Source: Rhodospirillaceae bacterium (GTDB lineage Bacteria; Pseudomonadota; Alphaproteobacteria; Thalassobaculales; Thalassobaculaceae). Taken from it: a stretch of 32,064 nt of DNA. The notes under the pieces are model-generated. The model was not told the origin of the DNA. It saw nothing but the letters and a program-made list of their open reading frames with translations, and did not search any database. Each line of letters opens with the position of its first letter. Position 1 is the stretch's first letter. Of this stretch, positions 15,097 to 23,111 are shown piece after piece. The stretch spans positions 1-32,064 of the forward strand of contig JABIRP010000127.1 in NCBI GenBank assembly GCA_018699735.1, written 5' to 3'. The position numbers and the translations under genes were made by a program.

Positions 15097-15912
15097 TCAG
15101 CCAGCGAGCTCCGTCGACCGGCGCGCCGCAGCAGCAAGGGCCCGATCGAATACCGGCTGTATCCCATCATCGGCCATCAGCACCTCAAGTGCTGCCGCCG
15201 TCGTGCCGCCCGGACTGGTCACGTTCTTGCGCAATTGGCTTGCTTCCTCGCTCGATTGCCGCGCCAACTCCCCCGAGCCGATAACGGTCGCGCGGGCGAG
15301 TTTCATCGCGACATCCGCCGGCAAACCGAGTTTGGTTCCAGCAGACGCCATCGCCTCGATCAACAAGAAAATGTAAGCAGGGCCGCTACCGGACACAGCC
15401 GTTACCCAATCGAGCCATTCTTCATCCTGGACCGGTAGTGCCTCACCGACCGCCGCCAGCAATGCGGCGCAGGCGTCACTTTGGTCCGCATCGACGTTGG
15501 CGTTGGAATAATACGCCGTCACCCCGCGCCCAACGGCCGCCGGTGTGTTCGGCATGGATCGTACGATCGCGGCTTCACCGCCAAGATGCGATTCGAAGTA
15601 TCTCACCGTCTTGCCGGCGGCGATCGAAAGAAACGCAGTCCCGGGGGCAACAAATCGGCCAAGCGGCTCCAACGCGTCGTCCATGGTTTGCGGTTTGACC
15701 GCCAGGATGACAATTGCCGGCGTGAAGTCGGCTGGGACCTCATCGACCGAGGTCCGCAGATTTACCCGGGCATCTCCGGTGTAGCGTGACACCGCGTCGG
15801 CCATCGGCTCGATAACCTCGACACCGGCATCGGCCATACCGCCGGCCAACCAGCCGTCGAGCATAGCGCCGCCCATTTTTCCGCATCCGACCAGGAGCAA
15901 GGGTGAAGCCAT
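15097..15912 (-). CDS. proC: Pyrroline-5-carboxylate reductase
   Basis: This 271-residue enzyme reduces 1-pyrroline-5-carboxylate to proline with NAD(P)H, the last step of proline synthesis. The Rossmann start is LLVGCGKMGGAMLDGW at about 6-21. Then come ILAVKPQ, VRSMPNTPAAVGRG and the substrate-binding AVSGSGPAYIFLLIEAM, and VTSPGGTTAAALEVL closes the family signature. Length and all motifs are typical, and it is cytoplasmic. It lies five bases after ybjN and 32 bases before the TetR-like gene. The position of proC beside ybjN and ubiK is familiar in alphaproteobacteria. Nothing unusual is seen. Confidence 0.95.
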   Translation of the reverse strand: MASPLLLVGCGKMGGAMLDGWLAGGMADAGVEVIEPMADAVSRYTGDARVNLRTSVDEVPADFTPAIVILAVKPQTMDDALEPLGRFVAPGTAFLSIAAGKTVRYFESHLGGEAAIVRSMPNTPAAVGRGVTAYYSNANVDADQSDACAALLAAVGEALPVQDEEWLDWVTAVSGSGPAYIFLLIEAMASAGTKLGLPADVAMKLARATVIGSGELARQSSEEASQLRKNVTSPGGTTAAALEVLMADDGIQPVFDRALAAAARRSTELAG

Positions 15913-15917
15913 GATGA

Positions 15918-16421
15918 TTACGCCTCGCCTTCTACATCAAGAATTGCGGCCGCCATGGCATCGTCTGCCGACTTGCCGCCCCAGATAACAAATTGAAATG
16001 CGGGATAAAACCGCTCGCACTCGGTTGTCGCGACATCGAAAAGATCTTCAAACTGCTCGACGCTAACGCCCGGCGCGCCCCGCAGGGGGATCGTGTGGCG
16101 AAACATTGGCGTGCCGTCATCGGAAGAGAGATCGAAATGCCCGAGCCAGAGTTTCTCGTTGATCAAGGCGAGCAGGTTATGCACTTCCTGGCGCCGCGCT
16201 TTTGGCACCTTGGTTTCGAAGATGCTGGAGAAGTGCAGCGCGCCCATGTCTTCCTGCCAGAAGAAATATAACCGGTAACCGCACCAGCGCCCTTCGATCT
16301 CAACGGCCAACTCATCCCGGCTGGCGCGCTCGAAGGCCCACTCGTTGGCACCAACGACCTCCTCCAGCAAGTCCAACGGATGATGGGTAGTGCTCTCGTT
16401 GTCGATCGTCAGCAGAGCCAT
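15918..16421 (-). CDS. YbjN domain-containing protein
   Basis: This 167-residue protein fits the YbjN family, whose fold resembles a type III secretion chaperone and whose function is largely unknown. Recognisable blocks are HPLDLLEEVVGANEWAFER at 14-32, YRLYFFWQEDMGALHFSS at about 49-66, KARRQEVHNLLALINEKLWL at about 74-94, and GTPMFRHTIPLRG. The end, ECERFYPAFQFVIWGGKSAD, is the strongly conserved alphaproteobacterial tail. It is soluble, with no signal peptide. GGGGAG eight bases before the ATG fixes the start. It lies five bases before proC and is probably cotranscribed. E. coli YbjN has been linked to stress and motility, but that should not be transferred to this form. Confidence 0.85.
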   Translation of the reverse strand: MALLTIDNESTTHHPLDLLEEVVGANEWAFERASRDELAVEIEGRWCGYRLYFFWQEDMGALHFSSIFETKVPKARRQEVHNLLALINEKLWLGHFDLSSDDGTPMFRHTIPLRGAPGVSVEQFEDLFDVATTECERFYPAFQFVIWGGKSADDAMAAAILDVEGEA

Positions 16422-16711
16422 GTCGGTTCTCCCCTACGGAGCGCCGATGCCCGTTCCATGACCTTGTAGCTGGCCGGAACGATCACCGACCCATTCCCCC
16501 TCCCGGAGGACTACCGTCACACCGGAAGCACATTGTGTATGGCGCTATAGCACTGCACCACATGTAGTAAGGTTTCAGATGGATTAGGGCCAATCAACCC
16601 ATATTTCGTGGATCCGCTAAAATATGCGCAAGATGCTGATATAGACTTGGTTGCGTCAATCGCCGCCCGAGCGCATCTGGCGTTCGCAATCGCCGAATCC
16701 AAGGTTCCTGA
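16422..16711. other. Intergenic region between ubiK and ybjN, no convincing gene
   Basis: This 290-base stretch is the largest gap in the window. A minus-strand ORF of 61 codons (16517-16702, TTG start) is present, but its translation looks like no family and its ribosome site is poor. A perfect 14-base palindrome (TTCCTGATCAGGAA) at 16705-16718 spans the ubiK stop codon. It has no U-run and is not a standard terminator. The end next to ybjN holds its strong ribosome site (GGGGAG). A promoter for ybjN-proC is likely here, but I cannot place one with confidence. Confidence 0.5.
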
Positions 16712-17041
16712 TCAGGAATCGGCCTTCGGTGCTTTGGGCTTTGCCGATTTAGCACGGCCAGTTGCGGTTTTCCGTGAGGGACCGACCCGATTGGCTTTTT
16801 TGATCACGACTTCCAGCTCTGCGATGCGCTCGGCAAGACGCTCGTTTTCCTCGCGTGCCTTCAGTGCCATGGCGCGGGCGGCTTCGAACTCCTCGCGCGT
16901 TACCAGGTCACGCTCGTTGATAAAGCGCTCGAACTGATGCCGCACCAATTGCTCGATCTCTTCGCGCAAGCCTGAGAAGGCCGACATGGCGCCATTGGCC
17001 ACTTTGGCGATATCGTCGAGAATACGATTGTTGGTCTGCAT
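16712..17041 (-). CDS. ubiK: Ubiquinone biosynthesis accessory factor UbiK (BMFP/YqiC family)
   Basis: The 109-residue protein has the two features of UbiK/BMFP proteins. The N-terminal amphipathic helix is NRILDDIAKVANGAMSAFSG. A C-terminal coiled coil starts about residue 55 with VTREEFEAARAMALKAREEN and continues ERLAERIAELE. UbiK binds membranes and assists the aerobic ubiquinone complex with UbiJ. A basic Lys/Arg/Ala/Pro tail (residues 85-109) follows the coil, as often in alphaproteobacteria. GGGAG seven bases upstream supports the ATG at 17041 over a longer form starting at 17077. It is divergent from hldD, 123 bases away, and heads the ybjN-proC-TetR-like-csaA direction, though 290 bases separate it from ybjN. 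Confidence 0.87.
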   Translation of the reverse strand: MQTNNRILDDIAKVANGAMSAFSGLREEIEQLVRHQFERFINERDLVTREEFEAARAMALKAREENERLAERIAELEVVIKKANRVGPSRKTATGRAKSAKPKAPKADS

Positions 17042-17164
17042 GGTTGCGCTCCCTTCGTTCGTTAAGTCATATGGCATTCAAATGGTGTATTGGAAGGATA
17101 ATCGCATGGTCGGACAGCGACCTCTCGACGCGGACGCCAGGGGCTCCACCCGGGACGTGTTGCC

Positions 17165-18160
17165 ATGATCGTGGTAACCGGCGGCGCCGGCTTCATCGGT
17201 TCGAACCTGGTTGCGGCCCTTTGTGAGCGTGACGCCGAAGCGCGCGTCGACATTGTGGTTTGCGATCATCTTGGCTCTGACGACAAGTGGCGCAATATCG
17301 CCAAGCGCGAGTTGGCGGACGTCGTGCCGCCGGACGAACTCGGCGCTTTCCTGGACGCACATGCGGGAGAGATCGAGGCGATCTTTCATCTCGGCGCCAG
17401 TTCGTCGACTACAGAAACCGATGTCGACTTCATCCTGCGCAACAATTTTCGGCTTTCGCTCGACCTTTGGCAGTGGTGTGCAACCCATGACGCGCGCCTG
17501 ATTTATGCGTCCTCGGCGGCGACCTACGGCGATGGCTCCGATGGTTTCACCGATGACGCGTCGATCGCTGGCCTCTCAAAGTTGGCTCCGCTGAACCCTT
17601 ACGGGTGGAGTAAGCATCTGTTCGATCGTCGGGTCTTGCGCCTGATCGCCGACGGCGCGCCGTCTCCGCGCCAGTGGGCTGGGCTCAAGTTCTTCAATGT
17701 TTACGGCCCAAATGAATATCATAAGGGCGGGCAAAAAAGCGTGGTCTCACAGATCTACCCGCGTGCTGCGGAGGGTTTACCGGCAATCTTGTTTCGCTCG
17801 CACCACCCTGATTACACGGATGGTGGTCAGCTCCGAGATTTCGTCTGGGTGGGCGATTGCGTCGATGTCATGCTTTGGCTGTTGGATAACCCGGGCACCA
17901 ATGGATTGTTCAACCTGGGAACCGGCAAGGCGCGGAGTTTTGCTGATCTCGCGAGCGCTGTTTATGTGGCTCTCGAACGGGAGCCGGTCTTGGAGTTCGT
18001 CGACACACCGGTAGAGATCCGCGACCGTTATCAATATTTCACCCAAGCGCACATGGAAAAGCTTCGCGACGCGGGTTACGACGGCCAGTTTACCAGCCTG
18101 GAAGAAGGTGTCCGTCGCTACGTCCAGGACTTTCTCGAAACTGAAGATCCGTATCGCTGA
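17165..18160 (+). CDS. hldD: ADP-L-glycero-D-manno-heptose 6-epimerase
   Basis: The 331-residue protein is an extended SDR that converts ADP-D-glycero-D-manno-heptose to the L-glycero form for LPS inner core. The nucleotide site GGAGFIG is at 6-12. Motifs IFHLGASSSTTETD, SSAATYG at 116-122 and the catalytic NPYGWSKHLFD with Y146 and K150 follow. FFNVYGPNEYHKGGQKSVV is specific to HldD (formerly RfaD) and separates it from GalE-like epimerases. This implies that the organism makes heptose-containing LPS. No other heptose gene is in the window. Its TGA shares one base with the ATG of lgt, so the two are translationally coupled. Confidence 0.92.
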   Translation: MIVVTGGAGFIGSNLVAALCERDAEARVDIVVCDHLGSDDKWRNIAKRELADVVPPDELGAFLDAHAGEIEAIFHLGASSSTTETDVDFILRNNFRLSLDLWQWCATHDARLIYASSAATYGDGSDGFTDDASIAGLSKLAPLNPYGWSKHLFDRRVLRLIADGAPSPRQWAGLKFFNVYGPNEYHKGGQKSVVSQIYPRAAEGLPAILFRSHHPDYTDGGQLRDFVWVGDCVDVMLWLLDNPGTNGLFNLGTGKARSFADLASAVYVALEREPVLEFVDTPVEIRDRYQYFTQAHMEKLRDAGYDGQFTSLEEGVRRYVQDFLETEDPYR

Positions 18161-18969
18161 TGCTGACCTCTCTTGCATTCCCGGCAATTGATCCGATCGC
18201 CATCTCGATTGGCCCCCTCGCCATCCGTTGGTATGCCCTCGCCTATATTGCGGGCTTGCTGCTCGGTTGGAAGTACTGCGTCTGGCTTTCTGGGCGGGAA
18301 CCACGTCCGTTTGAGCCGCTGATCATGGACGATCTACTGGTGTGGGCGACCTTTGGTGTCGTTCTCGGCGGCCGGTTGGGATACGTGCTGTTCTATAAGC
18401 CTGAGTTTTACCTCGCCAATCCGACCGAGATTGTCATGGTTTGGCGGGGCGGTATGTCCTTCCACGGCGGGCTTTTGGGCGTTGTCGCCGCAACGTGGTT
18501 GTTCGCCCGAAATCGCGGGGTGGGATTTCTCTCGGTCATTGATGTTGTCGCTGCGGCGGCGCCGATCGGTTTGTTTTTCGGCCGCATCGCCAATTTCATC
18601 AATGGCGAGTTGTTTGGGCGGGCATCGGACGTCCCCTGGGCCATGGTCTTTCCGCATGGTGGCCCGATTGCCCGCCATCCGAGCCAACTCTACGAAGCGG
18701 CGCTCGAGGGCCTGTTGCTGTTTGTGGTGATCGCTCTGATCGCAAGACGGCCATCGGTTCGCGTCAAACGGGGCGCACTAACTGGATTGTTCCTGGTGGG
18801 CTATGCCATCGCCCGCATCCTGGCCGAGCTGTTTCGCGAACCCGACGCGCATCTGGGATTTCTTGCCGGCGGCGTGACCATGGGGCAGGTCCTCTCACTG
18901 CCGATGCTCTTGATCGGCCTCGGCCTCGTTTGGTTGGCGTCGCGTGGTCGCTTCGACGACGTGAGATGA
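18160..18969 (+). CDS. lgt: Prolipoprotein diacylglyceryl transferase
   Basis: This multipass inner-membrane enzyme of 269 residues transfers diacylglycerol from phosphatidylglycerol to the lipobox cysteine of prolipoproteins. The diagnostic signature lies at about residues 140-160: GRIANFINGELFGRASDVPW, with the essential Arg, followed by FPHGGPIARHPSQLYEA. Earlier comes RWYALAYIAGLLLG, and GGRLGYVLFYKP and WRGGMSFHGG carry other conserved residues. At least six hydrophobic segments are visible. Length is normal. The start overlaps the hldD stop by one base and the stop overlaps the next start (ATGA). Its likely clients include the lipoprotein encoded at 22099 downstream. Confidence 0.95.
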   Translation: MLTSLAFPAIDPIAISIGPLAIRWYALAYIAGLLLGWKYCVWLSGREPRPFEPLIMDDLLVWATFGVVLGGRLGYVLFYKPEFYLANPTEIVMVWRGGMSFHGGLLGVVAATWLFARNRGVGFLSVIDVVAAAAPIGLFFGRIANFINGELFGRASDVPWAMVFPHGGPIARHPSQLYEAALEGLLLFVVIALIARRPSVRVKRGALTGLFLVGYAIARILAELFREPDAHLGFLAGGVTMGQVLSLPMLLIGLGLVWLASRGRFDDVR

Positions 18970-20051
18970 CCGAGAACCTGACCTCTACCCTTAGGCAACG
19001 CATCGCGTCTGACGGTCCGCTTTCGGTTGCCGACTACATGCAGGCGGCGCTTCTGGATCCCGATCACGGTTACTATTCCACGCAAGAGCCCTTTGGCGTC
19101 GATGGCGATTTCATAACGGCGCCGGAAATATCTCAAATGTTCGGTGAGTTGATCGGGCTTTGGGCCGCCGTGGTTTGGCAAGGGCTCGGCTCGCCTGAGA
19201 CGATAGCGTTGGTGGAGTTGGGTCCCGGCCGGGGGTCTTTGATGTCCGACGTTCTAAGAGCATCACGCGCGGTTCCAGATTTCTCTTCGGCAATAGAGGT
19301 TCATGTGATCGAGGCAAGCCCGCGTCTGCGCCAAATTCAACGCGAAACGCTGGTCGGTCATGATATTACCTGGCATGACGACATTGAGGGCATTCCCGGC
19401 GTCCCGAGCATAACAATCGCAAATGAATTCCTCGATGCTCTGCCCATTCGGCAAATCATTCGAGCCGAGGATGGGTGGCACGAGAGGCTGGTTGACTGGT
19501 CAGGAGAGCATGAGCGTTTCGAGTGGAGTCAAGGTGACGCCTTAACAGATTTAGCGCGACATCTCCCATTGCCTTTGGCCGAAAAGGCAAAGGTGGGTGA
19601 CATCTGGGAAATCTCGACAACCGCTCGACATGCGGTCACCGCGCTGTCCAAAAGGATAAGTCTGGCTGGTGGTGCGGCGCTCATCATCGACTACGGATAC
19701 GCTGTCAGTAGTCTTGGCGACACCCTGCAGGCGGTTCGCAACCACAGCTCTGTGTCTGTATTCGATGCCCCAGGTTCGGCAGACCTGACAGCCCATGTCG
19801 ATTTCGCCGCTTGCGCCGAAATTGCGGCGGCGGCAGGTGCGCTCACCCATGGTCCAACCACACAACGTGCGTTCCTGAGAGGCCTCGGCATAGAGCTGCG
19901 GGCGGCTCGTTTGGCTGCAGCCATGAAAGAAAAACAGCGTCTTGAGATCGAATCTGCGTTGGCTCGCTTGATCGATCCCTCGGAAATGGGCACCTTGTTC
20001 AAGGTCATGGCAATCACGGCGCCGAATTCAGGGGCGCCGCCGGGACTTTGA
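18966..20051 (+). CDS. NDUFAF7/MidA-family SAM-dependent methyltransferase
   Basis: The 361-residue protein belongs to the MidA/NDUFAF7 family; in mitochondria the homologue methylates an arginine of complex I subunit NDUFS2. The start has IASDGPLSVADYMQAALLDP, then HGYYSTQEPFGVDGDFITAP, EISQMFGELIGLW and the SAM motif VELGPGRGSLMSDVLRA. After these come NEFLDALPIRQ, FEWSQGD and AALIIDYGYA. All are characteristic, and length is normal. The ATG at 18966 overlaps the lgt stop; a frame from 18930 without conserved sequence is rejected. Bacterial targets are not established, but a respiratory complex I role is plausible in alphaproteobacteria. Cytoplasmic. Confidence 0.9.
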   Translation: MTENLTSTLRQRIASDGPLSVADYMQAALLDPDHGYYSTQEPFGVDGDFITAPEISQMFGELIGLWAAVVWQGLGSPETIALVELGPGRGSLMSDVLRASRAVPDFSSAIEVHVIEASPRLRQIQRETLVGHDITWHDDIEGIPGVPSITIANEFLDALPIRQIIRAEDGWHERLVDWSGEHERFEWSQGDALTDLARHLPLPLAEKAKVGDIWEISTTARHAVTALSKRISLAGGAALIIDYGYAVSSLGDTLQAVRNHSSVSVFDAPGSADLTAHVDFAACAEIAAAAGALTHGPTTQRAFLRGLGIELRAARLAAAMKEKQRLEIESALARLIDPSEMGTLFKVMAITAPNSGAPPGL

Positions 20052-20099
20052 AGCGGTGTAAACTTCGCCGAAGTATGAATTATTGGGGGCGGTGCACGG

Positions 20100-20873
20100 G
20101 TGTTCCTGATCGACGAAATGAACGAAGGCGGGGTCCGCCACGCTTTCTATTCCAGACGCGGGGGTGTCAGCCGGGGTCTGTATACGTCGCTCAATTGCGG
20201 ACTTGGATCCAATGATGCGCCGGACGCAGTCGCCGCCAACCGGATCAGAACAATGGCAGCGCTCGATATGCCGGGCGATGCATTGTTCACGTGTTATCAA
20301 CATCACTCAGCCGATGTCTATGTGGTCGATCCGGCCTCGCCTGCCGATGACTGGCCGCGCGCCGACGCTTTGGTGACAGCCGCCAAGGGCGTGGCGCTTG
20401 GTGTGACGACGGCGGATTGCGCGCCGGTTCTGTTCTCTGACCCCCGAGACCGGATTATCGGTGCCGCGCACGCGGGTTGGCGGGGTGCGCTTGGCGGCGT
20501 GCTGGAAGCAACCGTGGACGCAATGATCGAGCTTGGTGCCAGGGCGGATAATATCCGAGCTGCGATCGGCCCGTGTATCGGCAAAGAGTCCTACGAAGTC
20601 GGCCCGGAGTTTCCCGAACCCTTTCTGGCGCAAGACCGGACCTATGCCATGTATTTTTCAGCCGCTGAGCGCGATGGCCACTTCATGTTCGACCTGTCGG
20701 GTTACGTTGCCAGGCGCCTTTCGGGCTTAGGTTTGGATGACGTGTTTCGGCTCGACGGCGATACGTGCAAAGACGAAGCAAATTTCTTCAGCTATCGGCG
20801 CTCGGTTCTTCGTGGCGAGCCGGACTATGGCCGCTCACTTTCCGTCATCACCCTCGGCCCGTCCGAAGAATAG
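20100..20873 (+). CDS. pgeF: Peptidoglycan editing factor PgeF (laccase-domain protein)
   Basis: This 257-residue protein of the YfiH/PgeF family has the three metal-ligand blocks: the His in VRHAFYSRRGGVS near the N-terminus, GVTTADCAPVLFSD in the middle, and AAHAGWRGALGG, followed by AAIGPCIGKESYEVG. In E. coli it removes wrongly incorporated L-Ser or Gly from UDP-MurNAc dipeptide precursors, keeping peptidoglycan composition correct; laccase-like and purine-nucleoside activities are reported for relatives. The protein starts at a GTG (20100), since no ATG occurs before the conserved region apart from the Met at residue 7. It follows the methyltransferase by 48 bases. Its TAG lies 11 bases before the next gene. 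Confidence 0.9.
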   Translation: MFLIDEMNEGGVRHAFYSRRGGVSRGLYTSLNCGLGSNDAPDAVAANRIRTMAALDMPGDALFTCYQHHSADVYVVDPASPADDWPRADALVTAAKGVALGVTTADCAPVLFSDPRDRIIGAAHAGWRGALGGVLEATVDAMIELGARADNIRAAIGPCIGKESYEVGPEFPEPFLAQDRTYAMYFSAAERDGHFMFDLSGYVARRLSGLGLDDVFRLDGDTCKDEANFFSYRRSVLRGEPDYGRSLSVITLGPSEE

Positions 20874-20884
20874 GAATCTAATTT

Positions 20885-22036
20885 ATGGCCCTCCATTTTT
20901 CGCCGGAAGAATTCGCCGGGCGTCGCGCCCAAGCGATCTCGAACATGCAATCGGCAGGCCTCGACGGGCTGCTGATGTTCAAGCAGGAAAGCATGTTCTA
21001 TCTGACAGGATACGACACCTTCGGGTTCTGCTTCTTCCAGTGCCTCTATCTCGGGGCTGATGGGCGCCTGATGCTGCTGACCCGAGCCCCCGACTTGCGC
21101 CAGGCACAGAACACCAGCGTCGTGGAGGATATTCGGATATGGGTCGACCGCGACGGGGTTAATCCCTCGGAACAATTGAAAGATGTTCTGGCGGAGTTCG
21201 GAGGTGCCGGAAAACGGTTTGGCGTTGAGTACGACAGCTATGGCTTGAACGCTCGCCAGGGCCGGCAACTTGATGCGGCGCTGGATGGGTTCTGCCAACT
21301 GCAGGACGCCTCTGATCTTGTCGCCATGTTGCGGTTGATCAAGAGCCCGGCTGAGATCACGTACGTCCGTCGGTCCGCCGAATTGGCCGACGCAGCCCTC
21401 GACGAAGCGCACCGAACCACAGCCCCTGGCGCCAAAGAGGGCGACATTCTGGCTGCCATGCAAGGCGCTGTGTTCTCAGGTGGCGGTGATTATGCGGGCA
21501 ATGAGTTCATCATCGGGTCGGGGCCAGATGCTCTGCTCTGCCGGTATTTCACCGGCCGGCGCACACTAGACGCTCAGGATCAAATGACCTTGGAATTTGC
21601 CGGAGCCTACCGGCACTACCATGCTTGCTTGATGCGTACGATCCCGGTTGGCCCTTTGCGTGACGAGCACAAAGCGATGCATGCGGCATGCGTAGATGCG
21701 CTTCAAGCCTGCAAGACAGCGCTGACGCCCGGACGGCCGATCGGCGAAGTGTTCGATGCCCATGCCCGGGTCATGGACGCAGCCGGCTATGAGCATGCGC
21801 GTATGAATGCCTGCGGATATTCCCTTGGCGCCGTGTTCGCCCCGATCTGGATGGATTATCCGATGTTCTACCACGCCAATCCGGTCGAAGCCGCACCGGG
21901 GATGGTGTACTTTCTGCACATGATTTTGATGGATAGCGATACGGGCCTCGCCATGACCCTCGGCGAGACGGTTCTGGTGGGCGAAACTGGTAATGAGCGC
22001 TTGTCCCGGGCCTCGTTGGATCTGGTGACCCGATAA
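20885..22036 (+). CDS. M24-fold (Xaa-Pro peptidase/creatinase-like) hydrolase with degenerate metal site
   Basis: The 383-residue protein has the creatinase N-terminal domain (LDGLLMFKQESMFYLTGYDT at 26-45) and a pita-bread catalytic domain from about 155 (KSPAEITYVRRSAELAD). In peptidases the metal motif reads L-D-F-G ... D-x-T-R-T. Here it is LEFAGAYRHYHACLMRT at 236-252, with E237 and C248 in the two Asp places. The usual His motif GHGIG is CGYSLG (Tyr312), and only the final Glu (E361) is kept. Metal-free relatives such as creatinase and the ectoine hydrolase DoeA also lose these ligands, so it is probably a C-N hydrolase rather than a peptidase. Substrate unknown. It follows pgeF by 11 bases. 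Confidence 0.75.
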   Translation: MALHFSPEEFAGRRAQAISNMQSAGLDGLLMFKQESMFYLTGYDTFGFCFFQCLYLGADGRLMLLTRAPDLRQAQNTSVVEDIRIWVDRDGVNPSEQLKDVLAEFGGAGKRFGVEYDSYGLNARQGRQLDAALDGFCQLQDASDLVAMLRLIKSPAEITYVRRSAELADAALDEAHRTTAPGAKEGDILAAMQGAVFSGGGDYAGNEFIIGSGPDALLCRYFTGRRTLDAQDQMTLEFAGAYRHYHACLMRTIPVGPLRDEHKAMHAACVDALQACKTALTPGRPIGEVFDAHARVMDAAGYEHARMNACGYSLGAVFAPIWMDYPMFYHANPVEAAPGMVYFLHMILMDSDTGLAMTLGETVLVGETGNERLSRASLDLVTR

Positions 22037-22045
22037 AGGCGCGCC

Positions 22046-22114
22046 ATGCCGCATTTGATCATTTTTACAGCTTTTATTCTCCTCGGATTGGTGGCCAGTT
22101 GCGTTATTCTTTGA
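22046..22114 (+). CDS. Small hydrophobic peptide ORF with lipobox-like end (22 residues)
   Basis: An ATG at 22046 follows AAGG at a six-base spacing, a better ribosome site than that of the lipoprotein gene it overlaps. It encodes 22 residues, nearly all hydrophobic, ending LGLVASCVIL. VASC has the form of a lipobox with Cys at residue 19. The TGA at 22112-22114 lies 13 bases past the TTG start (22099) of the lipoprotein gene in another frame. This could be a tiny membrane peptide, a coupling leader, or a vestige of a lipoprotein signal. No homologue is recognised. Confidence 0.4.
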   Translation: MPHLIIFTAFILLGLVASCVIL

Positions 22115-22995
22115 CGTTCATCCTGGCTGTCTTGGGAATGGTCTCGGTTTCATTGACCGGATGCGGCTCGGTGCCGCAACCCTTTCGCCCGGACATAGAG
22201 GACAAGGCCGCCAACCCATCCCTGATCTCGGATCTGAATACCGGGGTTTTCGTGCTTCCCTTAGAAGGCCCAACGATCTGGGTCGGGTGGGCCATGGCAG
22301 AGGCGATGGCGACTGCGCTTCGTGAACGTTCGGTCGCAGCCAGCACGTGGTCCAGCAATCGTGCGAGTTTGTTTCTGGCGTCCTGGGGCGAAGGGCGACC
22401 GCTTTCGGATGGTCGGATCGAATTGTTGCTGTCTTGGACCCTGAGCGACGGGGCCGGGCGCGTGTTGGGCGAACGCAAGCAAAAGACTGTGCCGCCGCCA
22501 GAATTTTGGCACAGCCCAAGCAAAGAAATGTTTCTGGAGATCGCAAAGAAGTCCGCTGGCAGGATCGCCAGGTGGGTCATGCCGAGAACCCGCGACCGAG
22601 CCCGAATTGCTCTGCCAAATATCCGGATTCTGCCGCTTGATGACGCTCCGGGAGACGCGAAGATTTCACTGGTTCAAGCGGTTTCCTATTATCTGAAACG
22701 GCGCCGGGTCAAAGTTGTGACCAGCCTCGAAGCGGCAGACCTTACGGTTGGCGTGCAGATCACGGTTTCGACATTGACAGACCAGCGTGAGACTGTCCGC
22801 ATCACCTGGACGGTTTTAGACGACGAGAACAAAATCATCGGGACCGTGGATCAGGAAAATTCAGTCGAGTCGGGTCGCCTGAACAAGCCTTGGAGAGAGA
22901 TTGCCGGTGCCGTCGGCGAGGGCGCGGCCGAAGGGATTGCCGGTCTGGCCAAGGAATTCGCTCAATCTAGGGTCAAGAGCGGAAATTCACCATGA
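22099..22995 (+). CDS. Predicted outer-membrane-type lipoprotein of unknown function
   Basis: The 298-residue product has a clear lipoprotein signal: a short start (MRYS), a hydrophobic stretch to about residue 18, and lipobox SLTGC with Cys22, followed by GSVPQPF. The residue after Cys is Gly, so outer-membrane sorting is expected. The rest is soluble and mixed alpha/beta, with VFVLPLEGPTIWVGWAMAEA and NIRILPLDDAPGDAKISLVQ repeating a strand-helix pattern, suggesting two similar domains. This pattern resembles proteins that assess small-molecule or peptide ligands in the periplasm, but no family is identified. The only possible start is TTG at 22099, because no ATG precedes the signal. It depends on Lgt, whose gene is upstream. 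Confidence 0.72.
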   Translation: MRYSLTFILAVLGMVSVSLTGCGSVPQPFRPDIEDKAANPSLISDLNTGVFVLPLEGPTIWVGWAMAEAMATALRERSVAASTWSSNRASLFLASWGEGRPLSDGRIELLLSWTLSDGAGRVLGERKQKTVPPPEFWHSPSKEMFLEIAKKSAGRIARWVMPRTRDRARIALPNIRILPLDDAPGDAKISLVQAVSYYLKRRRVKVVTSLEAADLTVGVQITVSTLTDQRETVRITWTVLDDENKIIGTVDQENSVESGRLNKPWREIAGAVGEGAAEGIAGLAKEFAQSRVKSGNSP

Positions 22996-23111
22996 TTAGA
23001 CCTTGCGCCGTTTAAAGGCGGACTGATACATTTTGGCCCTCGCGAACGGGGGCAAGTTTCCGTACGCGGCCCTAGACAGCAGCCCGTTCAACGCGACAGC
23101 AAGAGCCCCGG

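Noticed and set aside
16517-16702. Minus-strand ORF of 61 codons between ubiK and ybjN
   Set aside because: TTG start, poor ribosome spacing, Ser/Ala-rich translation of no known family; could be real but cannot be supported.
16705-16718. 14-base palindrome TTCCTGATCAGGAA at the ubiK stop
   Set aside because: It overlaps coding sequence and has no U-run or partner copy; a chance palindrome cannot be excluded.
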